Assembly: GCA_017871115.1 (NCBI GenBank)
Contig: JAFCIZ010000002.1
Location: forward strand, 2,625,501 to 2,689,500
DNA length: 64,000 nucleotides
Direction of reading: 5' to 3'
Source: Cunninghamella blakesleeana
Taxonomy: Eukaryota > Mucoromycota > Mucoromycetes > Mucorales > Cunninghamellaceae
Part shown: positions 46,788 to 59,105 of the stretch, piece after piece
Numbering within the stretch: the stretch's first letter is position 1
Layout of the letters: each line of letters begins with the position of its first letter
Notes under the pieces: generated by a model
The model's input: the letters and a program-made list of their open reading frames with translations, nothing else
The model's database searches: none
What the model was told of the DNA's origin: nothing
Translations under genes and position numbers: made by a program

Positions 46788-47679
46788 TCATAATGATAAT
46801 ACCACTACTTCTACTAATTATAATGACAATAATAACAATAATAACAATACCACTGCTACTACTACTAATAACAATAATAATAATTTAAAGAGTAAACGAA
46901 AAATGCCTAAAGTAATTCGTGCAACATCAAATAGCCCATACATTATTGAAGAAATACATCATGATGATAATAATAATAAAGAAAATACTAATCTTGACAT
47001 TAATGATGCAGAAAGTTCAGAAAAGAAGCGGAGTAAAAAAGATATTGTAAAATATTTTGAATCTATAACAAGCCCATCCCCACAGCCCGAAAGTTTTATT
47101 GTGGATATATCAAAACATGACACTAGTGTCGAATATAATGCCGAATTTATTTTAACCCATTTTAATTCAAATTTTAACGAAAAATTATTGAATAAAAGTA
47201 ATAGCAATATTGTCATTGAAAGCAATTATCGATCATTATGGGACTGGGATACAAACGTAAAAAAAATCGAGGACGTTATTTATAATAATGCTAAGGGTAC
47301 AAGTCAAGGTATTTTATTTTATTATGTAAAATGGTAATTCATAATAATAATAATAACAGTTAAATGAAAATAAAAATAAAAATGTCATTTAAATGCTCAC
47401 ACTTATATTTTTTATTTACCTTTCGCTTATTTTCTTTTTTTATTATTCGTTTGTTTTAAATAAATAAATAGGTTTGATGGTGTATTATCAGTACATGAAG
47501 CCAGTGAAGTTTCCAGCAGATGTCCTCAAAAGGTTAGAGAAGTGTATGACAAAGAGTATATTTAAGGGAGTTGAGTTTGAACCTTTTTTTATTTATTTTT
47601 TATTGTTCTTTTTTTATTGCCATAGTTAGTTGCCTTTTATGAAGAACGACTGCTTAAAGAAGTTTCTAAAGAAGTTTAA
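46010..47679 (+). CDS. Heterochromatin protein 1 homologue (chromo and chromoshadow domains)
   Basis: Five exons: 46010-46066, 46207-46286, 46404-47333, 47472-47532 and 47626-47679, coding 393 aa. Residues 4-60 form a chromodomain, EEYEVEKIIDHR followed by INQYLIKWKGYSSADNSW and ADELLHEF, with the Tyr, Trp and Tyr positions of the methyl-lysine cage kept. A basic stretch (PTKKRAVKRKKA) and a long Asn/Thr-rich disordered linker follow. The C-terminus (about 310-393) matches a chromoshadow domain: LWDWDTNVKKIEDVI, ILFYYVKWFDGVLSVH, LVAFYEERL. This is the HP1/Swi6 layout: binding of H3K9-methylated nucleosomes and dimerisation to recruit PxVxL partners. The chromodomain is cut by two introns, so it is invisible in any single open frame. 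Confidence 0.9.
46739..46855 (+). repeat. AAT-type coding microsatellite (poly-Asn) in the HP1 linker
   Basis: Mostly AAT codons with occasional AGT, CAT, GAT and AAC, encoding an Asn-rich linker. Such tracts often vary in length between strains. Confidence 0.75.
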
Positions 47680-48075
47680 AACAATATCAATAGTGATAAA
47701 TCATTTTAGCTAACACAACACTCATTATAATACTATTTAAATTTATTTATTGTTTATTATTTATTTGCTATTTTATTATACAATTATTATTATTATCATC
47801 TTTAAAATTTATTTTCTGTATGTAATTAAAAAAATAAAAATAAAATATCAAGAGCTAAATGATGTAAATTTTTAAAATAAAAATAAAAATAAAAATATAA
47901 ATATAAATACAAAAAAAACAAGAATAAAAACTAATAATCAATTCCTTTTAACAAAACTAATATGAATATGAATATATAGATATATAGAATAGTTTAAAAA
48001 ATTAAAAATTACGTTTGAACAGATGTTATTAATGCCGTGTGTATATTCTAAACTATCTATTAATGATATATATAT
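47680..48075. other. Convergent 3' spacer between HP1 and SET-MYND genes
   Basis: About 400 bp of AT-rich 3' flanking sequence with several AATAAA-like strings on both strands. No gene seen. Confidence 0.5.
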
Positions 48076-50122
48076 TTAGCAAGAAGACTGTTTGATATAT
48101 TTTTTAACATATTTTGTTTTAGGATGAGCAGGACCAAAGACAATAGAACGAATATTGGCAGCTTTCAAAAAAGTATCACGAGCTTCTTCATTCCATTTTT
48201 TTTCTAAAGGACCCCGATTAGATAAACGATATTCTTTTGCAACCGTATCATAGAGTTCCCCCAAGTTTTGCCAAAAATCAGAAATTTCAGATGTATTTTC
48301 AGGTAAATGATAATGAGTTTGGTCCAGCATATAATCCAAAATTAATTTATTGACGTTAATAGCATTCTTTGTATTATTTTCATAACGTAAACAATTCATC
48401 AATGGAATATAAGCATTAAATCGTAAAGCATTTAATGGATGCAAAGCTTCTGGTTTTATTTGAATACTGTATTTGCTGATGCTGTTTTTATCAGCTGATT
48501 GAGGTTGCATAAATGATTCTAATTCTATTTTAGCCTTTCTATAATTACGATCTCTATGAATATAAGTCATCCCTCTCATATATTTTTCTTCAGCTGCATT
48601 TATAATACTGATGATGTTTTTTGCTGATGTCTGATTTCCGCATTTTGCACATGCTACTTGTTGCACAGAATTTAAAATGGATTGTTGTTTCATTATATCA
48701 TCAATGGTGGATGGTGGAATAACATATACATCTTGTTGGCACATTTTACATACAATTCCGTTTAAAAATCGATCTACAGATGATTCCATGGTAGCTGTGC
48801 ATCTTTTACATTTACACCAAAAGTGTTTACTATTTAGTAAATTCTATAAAAACAATTATAATAATAATAATATATAATATAAAACCAAGTTAGTATATAA
48901 ATATTCTTATCTTTATATGTATATTTAGTTCCTATTATACTCCAGTACTTGTCTTCTCTCATCTCTTGGGGCATAGATATCAATGTAGCTAACTACAAGT
49001 TCTTCATCTTTTCTGACAGGTCGAATGGTACGAAATGCCAATTTTCCGTTCTCTAAACCAATAAAGGCTGTATTTGGATTACAAGAATGATTAAAAAACA
49101 TGGCACCAATTGGAAATAACCCTAATGCTACATCTGTATTTCTTGAATGATTATCTCCAAGTCCATGAGCATTTGAATTAATTCTATCAAAAAAAAGAAG
49201 ATTAAGTTAAAAAATTATGGCCCAAAATAAAAATAAAATAAATGCATACGTATAATTATTTTGATGTTTACATACCTACAAGCTAAAGTAACTAAATCAT
49301 CAACATTTGCAGAACTTGCTAAATTAGGGTTTTCTACTAAAATTCGTTCAGCTGGGTGTCAAAAAACAAAACAAAAAATAGTGGTGTTACAAGATTAATA
49401 TATACTCCACTTTTTTTCTGTAAACAAAAACAAAAACAAAAAATCTGTTTTTTCCTATATTTTTTTTTTTTTTTACCTGCGTTTGAAATCACTTTTATAA
49501 AAGCTGGAGAAGCTTTATCTTTATGGCTTAATAATTCTTCTACACACCAATAAGGAGTAGCAGTTCTAGGATTGATATTGTTGCTTTTATCTTCTTTTTC
49601 TTCAGTTTCTATCTTTTTACGTAACAACAAATAGACCATTAAACGCAATAAATCTGGGTCAACATCAGTCGATCTACCTATGGTTGTTATTTGTGATAGT
49701 AAAGAGCAAACTTGATGATGATGTTGATCCATTTTAATACATTTTTGAGAACAATAATAAACCATTTTACAATCAGAACAGGCCATTTTCGTATCAAGGT
49801 CGTCTAAACAGATGTGACATTGTTGGTCCATATAGTCTGACCTAACAATAAAAGCAGTTGCTTGTTCTAAACAAACAGTGGTACCCTCACTTATATCTTC
49901 TAATGCAACAGCATGTCTTCCTTTTGCTTTGGTAATATTAAGTCTGACAGGATATTGCTTCATCACTTCAATATAATATTCATTTACATCTTCAACTGTT
50001 GTTACTGAGCTTTTCTTTTTTTTGCTACTTTTTTTTTTTTTAGTTGATGTTGCTATGGTAGACGAGTTGAGTGAATTAGTAATATCTTGTATATCTTCAT
50101 TTTTTGATATGTATTCTGGCAT
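48076..50122 (-). CDS. SET-MYND (SMYD-type) lysine methyltransferase homologue
   Basis: Four exons, in transcript order 49477-50122, 49276-49351, 48949-49183 and 48076-48843, code 574 aa. A Lys/Ser-rich N-terminus leads into the first part of a split SET domain (KAKGRHAVALEDISEGTTV), interrupted by a MYND zinc finger (CHICLDDLDTKMACSDCKMV followed by YYCSQKC and HHQVC). The SET core follows with GAMFFNHSCNPN and EELVVSYID, then a post-SET motif (FWCKCKRC). The rest is helical, resembling the TPR-like C-terminal half of SMYD proteins, with one extra CxxC pair of cysteines (CKMCQQD...CAKCGNQ). The NHSCNPN and the Tyr of SYID suggest an active S-adenosylmethionine-dependent methyltransferase. 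The target is unknown; histone or cytosolic proteins are possible. Confidence 0.88.
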
Positions 50123-50566
50123 AGTGTTAGATATAAATATTTATTTCTAAGAGAAAAATTAATAAATAAATAAAAGAGAAAAAAAAATCATTTGGTCTTT
50201 TTTTAGTGTTTTAAAGGATTAATTTGCCGGGGACTTGTTTTCTTTTTTTAAAACTCTTAAATATATATAAAAAAATTGGATAATATTATGACATTACTTG
50301 ACACAAGTGATTTAAATAATAATAATATAATTATATAGTAATATAATAATATAAAAAATAAAAATCAAACTAGCTTTTATAATTTAAACATTGCTTTTTT
50401 AATTTGTATGAGATATGTATATTCTTATATTTTTTATATACACCAGCAAAAAAAAACTTGAAACCGAGTCTGAGAATAAATTTATAACTTCATGCAATAA
50501 ATTTTTTTTGTAGCAAAAAGTTCTTTTTTTCTTTCTTTCTAATGTTTAATTTTTTATATTTAGAAT
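50123..50566. promoter_or_regulatory. Divergent promoter region between the SET-MYND and RanBPM-like genes
   Basis: About 440 bp with no gene. AT-rich, with a CT-rich run (50520-50540) before the rightward start. Confidence 0.45.
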
Positions 50567-52463
50567 ATGACTTTATATTCGTCCTTTTCTAATTCATATA
50601 CTTCTGCTTTTCCAGCTTTAAATTCTCTACCTACTTTTTTTCAATCTAGAAAAAGAAATGGATCTTATAATTATACAGCATGTCCTCATCAACATCTTTT
50701 AGTACCACCAAAATATCCAAAGTATTTAAAAAATACTATGTTTGCAGACCTGGTTCATGAACAATATGAATTTATCCATAATAAACAAAATAAACAACAA
50801 ATAAATAGCAATAATAGTGATAATACAGAACAAAGTATAAATTGGTACGAATTGGATTTAAGATTGCCCACTGCTTGGAATACAAATGATAAAGCTAGTC
50901 ATATTGATGTCACTGATGATGGACTTGAATTAAAATATTCGGGTAAAAAAAAAATATTAAAGTAATGTTTACATCGTTTTAATAAAAAAAAAGAAAGAAA
51001 GAAAGGAGATAGGAAACAACCTATTATGACTTTTTGTATATGAATACTTAACTTTTTTACTTTTTTTTTTAAAAAAAAAGGTGAACGTGGTAGAACAGAA
51101 GGTCATGCTGGTTCTGTTAGAAGTAATTTTCCCATGAAACCCCAATGTGGTGTTTTTTATTATGAAACTAAAATTATTTCCAAAGGTGAAGATGGCTATA
51201 TTGGTATCGGCTTTTTTACAAAAATGAATGATTTAGATAGACTTCCAGGTAATAAATAAGTAATATATATAAATAAAAAAGAAAGAGAAAATAGTCATGT
51301 ATAATAAAATTCGTTATTAATTATCATTTATAAATCCCTTTTCTATTTTATTTAAAAAAAGGCTGGGATACTGATTCTTTTGGTTATCATGGTGATGATG
51401 GACATTCTTTTGGTGGAAGTGGAACGGGTGATAATTATGGCCCATGTTTTACAACAGGAGATGTCATTGGGTGTGGGGTCAATTTTGACGATGGATCGGC
51501 TTTTTATACAAAAAATGGTACTTTTTTAGGTATCGCCTTTTCAAACATTGATCTTAATAAAAGCTATTACCCTGCAATTGGATTAAGAACTCCAGGTGAA
51601 CATGTAGAGACAAATTTTGGACATGAAGAATTTGTTTTTGATTTGTATTCATATATCGAAGTAAGAAGAATAAAAAATAAAAAAAAAATAATGACATATA
51701 GTAATAATTATAAACTGAAAAAAAATAAAAATAAAAAGTATGATTACCTAATACATTTTATTTATTTATTTATTTATTTTTATTAATATATAGAAAAAAA
51801 AATACTCGTTAAAAAAGGAAATCATACTAAAAGACGAAATACACTACCCATTAAAAGAATCATCTCACACCTTACAGCCAGCAAATAAAAACATGATCAA
51901 TTTAATTTTATCTCATCTTATGCATAATGGTTATGGTGGAACAGCTAAACTGTTATATAGAAATTGTAAAGATATTCTTGGAAATGATTCTACCTTATTA
52001 GAAAGAAAATTAGATGATAATGATGTCAAACAACGCCAAAGTAATTCATATATGTACATATATTATAAATAAAGATAAAACAGCATGCGTACTAATCGCT
52101 CATATATTTTCATCTTATTTACATATTTCATGATTAAAAGGTATTAGGCAAGCTATAATGGACGGAGACATTGATAAATCAATTTCATTAACTAATAATT
52201 ATTATCCTGGAGTATTACAAGAAAATGAACAAGGAATGGATATGATTTTTGAACTAGAATGTGGAAAATTTGTTGAAATAATGCGAAGTTATATGGAACA
52301 TAAATCATCACTCGAAGAAAATCAAAGCGACAAAAGTAAAAGTAATAATAGCAACAGCAGCAGTACATCTAATTTATTTAATAATATAGCCAAAGAAGCA
52401 TCAATTATGGACTACACTATGTCAAGGTCGCACTCAGATTCTGTTATCAATAATAACAATAAC

Positions 52464-52528
<65 letters not shown>

Positions 52529-53484
52529 TAGCAATAGCAATAATAATCATAATCATAGATCATCGGAATCTATGGCCTATTCAACTTCTGATCATCATTT
52601 GAAACTCTTACAACAACAAAATAATCATAAAAATACTTCTCCATCCAGGCGACTTAGCTGGGCGTCTATTGCTGCGTCTAGTAATCAACACTCTGAACGT
52701 ATGGAATGTCAAGAAATATTAAAATCTTTTAAAAATCATAATTGTGGTACAAATTTTTCATCATCATCATCATCATCTTATTCTTCACCTCCGATAACTT
52801 CTATGGCAGCATCTGATACAGAAATGACTGAATCACATCAAATAATCCCTATGGATATGTCTTCTCTTGATGAAAACAGCTGCATTTTTGAAGAGGACGA
52901 ATCTGTTTCTTCTAATTCAACGGATGAGGTTGGCGCTAATATTTTAACTTCAGCTATGAATCTTGGTCAGCAATTACAAAATCGATGTCGCTCTGATCCT
53001 CGTTCATATATCAATCAACGATTAACGGTATGTATCACTTTTTTTTAAAAAATAAAATAAATTAAATTAAAATAGTGTAATACTATAATATACGGATAAG
53101 GTTCAATATTAATATATATATATTATAGGAAATATTCTCTTTATTTGCATATTCTAAAATAGAAAATAGTCCTGCGGCTCACCTATTAGATATATCTTGT
53201 AGAGATAAACTGGCTACTAAATTAAACGATTTAATTTTAGGTAAGAATCAATATATGAAATTACTTTACATAAATGTAAGTTCAAAAGTTATATTTACAC
53301 AACTCTATATTTCTTATTATTAGAATCAAAATGCGAGAATAAATTATCAATACTTGAAAAATCATACCAACAGATTATTGTAATTAATAAACAACTAGCA
53401 TATGGTGGAAATGGAAAATCTGTTTTATTGAAAATGGACTCTTTAGATAACATTCCATCCATAACAAATACACTTGATGAATAA
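50567..53484 (+). CDS. RanBPM/Gid1-type protein (SPRY-LisH-CTLH-CRA)
   Basis: Seven exons: 50567-50942, 51081-51248, 51362-51660, 51794-52040, 52141-53027, 53129-53240 and 53324-53484, coding 749 aa. Domains in order: SPRY (about 110-280, with [30 protein letters not shown] and [11 protein letters not shown]), LisH ([20 protein letters not shown]), CTLH ([16 protein letters not shown] through [13 protein letters not shown]), a long Ser/Asn-rich insert, and a C-terminal CRA part ([20 protein letters not shown]). This is the scaffold subunit layout of RanBP9/10 and yeast Gid1/Vid30 in the GID/CTLH ubiquitin ligase. The low-complexity insert splits CTLH from CRA. The N-terminal 100 residues are unfamiliar. 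Confidence 0.9.
52449..52545 (+). repeat. AAT/AAC microsatellite encoding about 30 Asn in the RanBPM-like protein
   Basis: Near-pure Asn codons inside the CTLH-CRA insert, ending in a Ser/Asn/His mix. The frame is kept on both sides. Confidence 0.85.
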
Positions 53485-53761
53485 AAAATAAAACAATTAT
53501 TATTTTTTTAAAAAATATTTATATAATATTAAATATTGTGGTTATATTTTATAAAAATAATGTCGTACATCTTTAGAGATAGAATTATAATCATAGATTC
53601 AAAATATAAAAATATATGCTAATAATTGAGGTGAATATAAAAAAAGTAAAATGAATATAAATATGCATGTATAAAAAAATAAAAAATAGAACAAAAGTAT
53701 ATGAATATCAAATAAAAATTAAAATTAAAGTAATAATGCTTGTGTAAATCATGTAATGCTT

Positions 53762-56157
53762 TTATAAACCACCCAAGAGCTTAAGAGCCAAAGCTTCTTG
53801 ATCTTCAATTGTTTGAGGTTCATCAACTTGAATAACACGTTTCTTATTATTCTGCTCTCTTTCATCTTCATCGTCTTCACTTTCATCAAATGTTTTTCTT
53901 TTGCGATCAGAAGTATCTTCATCTTCGTCTTCGGAATAATCGTCAGAATATTCACTATTGTCATCTTCATCTTCGTAAACCATACCTTTAGCCTAATATA
54001 AATTAGATTAAAATAAAAATTATAAATAATAATTCAATAAGCGATATATGTCTATATATTATTATTTTTATTATAAAAAAACTACTTACTTCTTGTTCCC
54101 TCATTTTTCTTTTAAGTTTTTTCTCTTGACGCTTTTCCTTTGCTAAAGCCTTATCGTCTATATCAGCTGCTTTCATGAGTTCACCTTTTTCATTAATATA
54201 TTCATCTCGTTGTGTCTTAGCATCGCCATCCTTTAAGAAATCTTCTTCTTTAACCACTTCATATAGTTGGTGAGGCACTCCTTCATCATCAAATATTAAT
54301 TTTTCACCTTTAGCAGAACGTTTAGCAAGCTCCTTTTTACCCATTTTAGCTTGACGTTTTGAGAGATTTTCTGATTTAGCATCCTATTATACACAAGTAT
54401 ATAAATAATAAAATAAAATAGATAAATAAATAAGAGATTTTTTTTTTTTTTTATTTTGAATTGAATGCGTTTTTATTTATTTGGAATTACCTTCATATTA
54501 TCATCTGAATCACTTTCAAGTTCATGATCAACACGACCTAAAGTCATAAATTCATCGTCATCTTCATCCATTTTATCGCCTTCATAATCAACTAGTTTAT
54601 GGTAGTGTTCTGATAAAATATCTTGATTTTTACGTTGGAACATACGATCATATTTTGTTTTTGCCTATTTTATATTAAAAAAAAAGAAAAAAAGTTAAAT
54701 CAATTATATACATTTTTAAATATTATATATATATGATAGTAATAGGTTGAATTTATAATTGTAATACCTTTTGAGTAGCTCCTTCTTCACCATCAACTTC
54801 TTCTTCAGCAGCCTTATCAGTTGTATCAAGGTTTTTAACTGCACCCATTGCTTTAGCAGCTTTTTTAACAAAAGATATTTTAGGTGTACCAGCCAAACCA
54901 AGAGAATGAGCGAATTCATCTGCAGGTAATTCAGTGACTTTAAAAATTTTTTTGTTCCGTTGAAGAAAGACAGACCGCATATAAGCAACGAAAGCCCTTT
55001 GACCAAGGTATTTGATTTCAGGATCTTGGAAACAGAAGCTTTGTAATTGAGTTTGGATAGATTGTTTTTTGTTGGCACGAATCTTGATTTCTTCTATAGG
55101 GACTTTCTTATTTTTTAATTCTTCCAGCATACCATCTTTTTCTGTAGGTGTTAGCATTAATAAAGCATGCCCTTCCGCATCAAATCGAGCTGTGCGACCC
55201 ACACGATGAATATATGTATCTGCATCTTCAGGACAATCCAATTGTATTACCCAATCTACAGCTGGAAAATCCAATCCACGAGCGGCAATATCTGTACAAA
55301 ATAAAACAGCATATTGACTGGAGTTGAATTTTCTAAATATATCTACTCGTTTTGTTTGTTTTTGTTTTCCATGAAGATGTGTCAATGGTATACCAGGTTG
55401 AAGTTTACAAAAGCATTCAAAGACAAATCTTGTTTGTTTACAGCTTGATAAAAAGACAATCACTTTACTTTTTAAATGAGTTTTAAGAAATGAATACAAA
55501 ATATCCAATTTTTGCTGAAGTTCACATTCTACATAATGTTGCGTTAATTTTTGTGGTGTACTATGTTCAGCTTGTTCATGAACGGCTACATATTCAGGGT
55601 CTTTTAAACTGAGTCGTGCTAAATCTTTTACAGATCGTGTTTGTGTTGCTGAAAAAAGTAACGTTTGACGTTGTTTAGGTAAATTTTCTATAATGGCATT
55701 AACTGTCTTTTTAAATCCCATGTCCATAATACGATCAGCTTCGTCAAGTACTAATTTATTTTTTAATAATAATAAAATAAAAATGGTTCAATTCATTATT
55801 AAAACGGATCTCGCCCATTGTTATATCTATCACTCTTTTATATTTATGATTATTATATGTTTATATATTAATTACCTAGTACTTGAAGATTATCACAATT
55901 AAAACCAACACTTTGGTCCATATGTTGAAGTAGTCTACCAGGAGTTGCTACTAAAATATTCATACGTGAAATACGAGCTTGTTCTACGTCAAAATCTTTA
56001 CCACCAATAATTAATCCAGCTGAAAAAGTATGTGTACGTCCAATTTTTTTTAACACTTCAAAAATTTGCACTGCCAATTCACGAGTCGGAGATATAATCA
56101 ATGCACCAAGTCCATCAGATGTATTCCATTGTGTTCTATAAAGGATTTCAAGTATCT

Positions 56158-56198
<41 letters not shown>

Positions 56199-56697
56199 AA
56201 ATAAATGAGAATATATATATATATAATTCCATAATGAGTCTCTTTTTTTTTTTTTACTATCTTACCGGAATAAGGAAAGAAAGAGTTTTACCGCTACCAG
56301 TTTTTGCTGCTCCTAAAACATCACGTTTGGCTAAAGCTAAAGGTACAGCCTTTCTTTGAATTTCTGTTAATTGTGTAAAATTTGCTTTTTTTAATCCTTC
56401 TTTTGTTTTTTCAGTAATTGGTAAATCATTAAAATATTTGGCTTCAACAAAATCTTGCTATATTAAAAAATAATAATATATAGTTGATAAAAAATAATAA
56501 TAAAGTATTAACATGTCAGTAATTATGATCCAGTTTTCTTAACCATTTATATCCATTATTTTTATTCTTCTCATTATTATTATTACAGGATTTATAAGTT
56601 TGCTATTAATTGAATCTATTTCAGCTTTTTCTTTTTGACGACGTATAACACGTTGGCTTTCTTTTTTTGTTTTTTGTTCAACTTTTTGTGGTGACAT
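53762..56697 (-). CDS. DBP4: DEAD-box RNA helicase Dbp4 (DDX10/Hca4)
   Basis: Seven exons, in transcript order 56587-56697, 56266-56457, 55876-56155, 54768-55750, 54491-54664, 54090-54383 and 53762-53992, code 754 aa. Helicase motifs in order: Q motif region (YFNDLPIT...FTQLTEIQ), [31 protein letters not shown], and HRVGRTAR near the end of the second RecA fold. Dbp4 landmarks are the core that starts soon after a Lys-rich N-terminus, the block KIRAN after helicase domain 2, and a long charged C-terminus with a very acidic patch (residues about 685-715) ending in [11 protein letters not shown]. In yeast it releases U14 snoRNA and is needed for 18S rRNA maturation in the nucleolus. The DEAD motif is split by splicing just before VLDEAD. 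Confidence 0.9.
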
Positions 56698-57965
56698 TTG
56701 TGATTAAAAAAGAGATCGATTAAAGAGGAAAAGAAAAAATTTTTAATTTTTTTTTAAAAAAATAAATCAAACCCCGCCCAAAGTCACCCTAAATCTTTAA
56801 AAGTTAAAAAAAAGGTTTTCAAAATTGAGTAATATACACAATATAATATATATAAATACTACTCGCTTCTAAGGATAATTTTTTCATTTATATGATTGAT
56901 CTTATCTGTTTTATTTTTTTCAATCATTTTTTCTGCAATTATTTAATAACCTGTTTTATATAAAGATAATCAACTATTTTAAAAGTGAAATTTAAATTTT
57001 TTTATGCTTAAAAATGTAAAAAAGTTGTCTTACACTTACCGTTTTCCCACTTACGAAAAATAAGTACTCAAAAATTTTTCAAAAATATTATTTTGAAAAA
57101 GAATCTTTTTTCTTTTATTATACAAATTTTAATTTTATTAATCAGCATAAAGAAAAATCTTGAACTTTTATAAAAAATTAGGATTACTTTAGCCCAAGTC
57201 AAGTTCCAGTTTATCACTATTGGGGTGTATCTTCAGGTTATGCTTAATTTTTTCAAAAAAAATGGCGGGATTTAAATAATCTTTCATTTTTTTGGCTTTT
57301 TTCCTTTTTTACTTTTTACTACTTTTTTTTTTTAATTACTTTTAATAAATTATAATTGAGATTAATACAAGCAATAATAATATATCTTTTGTCTATTTCT
57401 ATTTTTCGGCGATCAAGTTAGCTAGTCATTAAAAAAAAGAATTAAATAACAACGCTATTACTTTACATTACCTTTTGTAATAATCATCTCATTTTATAAT
57501 ATATTTTATCATAAGTATGGTAAAACTGATATTAATTAAAAGTTAGTATATATATATAGATTTATTTTATTAATATTTATTTATCTATTTTATTGCTCTA
57601 TGTTAGCCTATATATTTAAAATTTTTTAATTTTTGCAACTGTTATAAATAATAATGATGCTTTATTTATCAATAGTGAGTCGAAAAATAATAATAGTCAT
57701 ATGTATCAAAGATACTTTTTTATTTGATTGCTAAATACATTATTTTTTTCTATATTTAGATGAATTTCAACTATATACTTAGTGAACGCGTTTCAAGTAT
57801 TGAAATAACATAGCCAATAAAACTTTTTATATATACTTAATTATCGTCACCTTATCAATACAACTGTGTAACAAAACAAGCCTTATTTTTAAAAATAAAA
57901 AACGCGTATAAAGTATCTTTCAGCATTTATTTTTATTTTCTTTTACCATCACTTAATCTCTGTTG
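56698..57965. promoter_or_regulatory. Divergent promoter region between Dbp4 and the ABCC transporter
   Basis: About 1.27 kb with no recognisable gene. It contains several T-rich tracts and a short palindrome-poor AT landscape; no site could be assigned. Confidence 0.45.
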
Positions 57966-59074
57966 ATGAGTTATTCAATTATATCATTTTATTCGACGAT
58001 ATTATTAACAACAAGCACTCTTACTAGCATTATTATTTTATTGATTCAAAGTAAACGATCTATACCGGATGATTTCAATAGACTGCACCGTGACACTTCC
58101 CAACCATACATTGATTATCGTTTTCCCCGCCTTATCTGGTATTCTCTCATAGTTATGATGATATATATTTATCAGATTTTAAATTTAATACTACAAAAGG
58201 ACGAGATATACCTTGGTGAAATTATAATGAATAATTGTATTCTTGGGTGTTGGATTTATATGATTTATTTGATCTGTATTAGTAGCCGCTATAGGTTACC
58301 GAACTGGTGGGGTGGGATTTTAAATACTCATATCTTCTTTTTATCAGTCGTATCACTTGCCGCTGCAATATCACGATTTATAATTGACTTTCTATGGGTT
58401 GAAGCATTTGCTGATTTGAAGAAATCTTGGATATACATTTTACCATGGTTAATACTGCTATTTATTCAACTTGATATGGTAATCATTACAGTAACCATTC
58501 CTTACGACTTACCATACTTGGAAAAAAAATCAAATTCAATTTCAACCCCAACATCGAAAAATACCTTACGCCCCCTCTTACCTCTGTACAATACCTCATT
58601 ATTATATTATATGCTTTACACCTATACAGAAGAATATATCTACAATGTTGCCAAATTTATGAAACAAAAAAAATTAATAAATGATGATGATTTGCCTGGA
58701 CTACCACCTCAACTATCAGCATATAATTCATTACAGGAATTAAATAAAACACGTGGAAAATTTCATTCTATGCTCTATCGTATCTATTTTACAAATCGTA
58801 GTATCATTTTTTGGCAAAACTTTTACGCTCTTCTCTGCTCTTTTATAACTTTTGCCCCACCAATTTTAATGCAGCACTTACTGATTGTTATTGAAAATCT
58901 TACTAAATTGGATAAAGATAAAGAAAATGATACATATAATCAACTTTATATTCAAGTTGTGCTATTGATCTTGGCTCAATTATTTTTTGTGATGCTAATC
59001 GAAATTATTACGGGATTAAAGTGGTTTTATGGTAAATTATTGTATTATTTGACTTTATGATACTAGTATTATGA

Positions 59075-59105
<31 letters not shown>

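Noticed and set aside
46422..47225. Ile-rich open frames on the minus strand inside the HP1 gene
   Set aside because: They are antisense shadows of the Asn-codon repeats and of the coding exon.
49337..49476. Extension of the SET-MYND first exon into KKKKYRKKQ... sequence
   Set aside because: It is intron: a GTAAAA donor at 49476 and an acceptor before 49351 rejoin the SET domain in frame.
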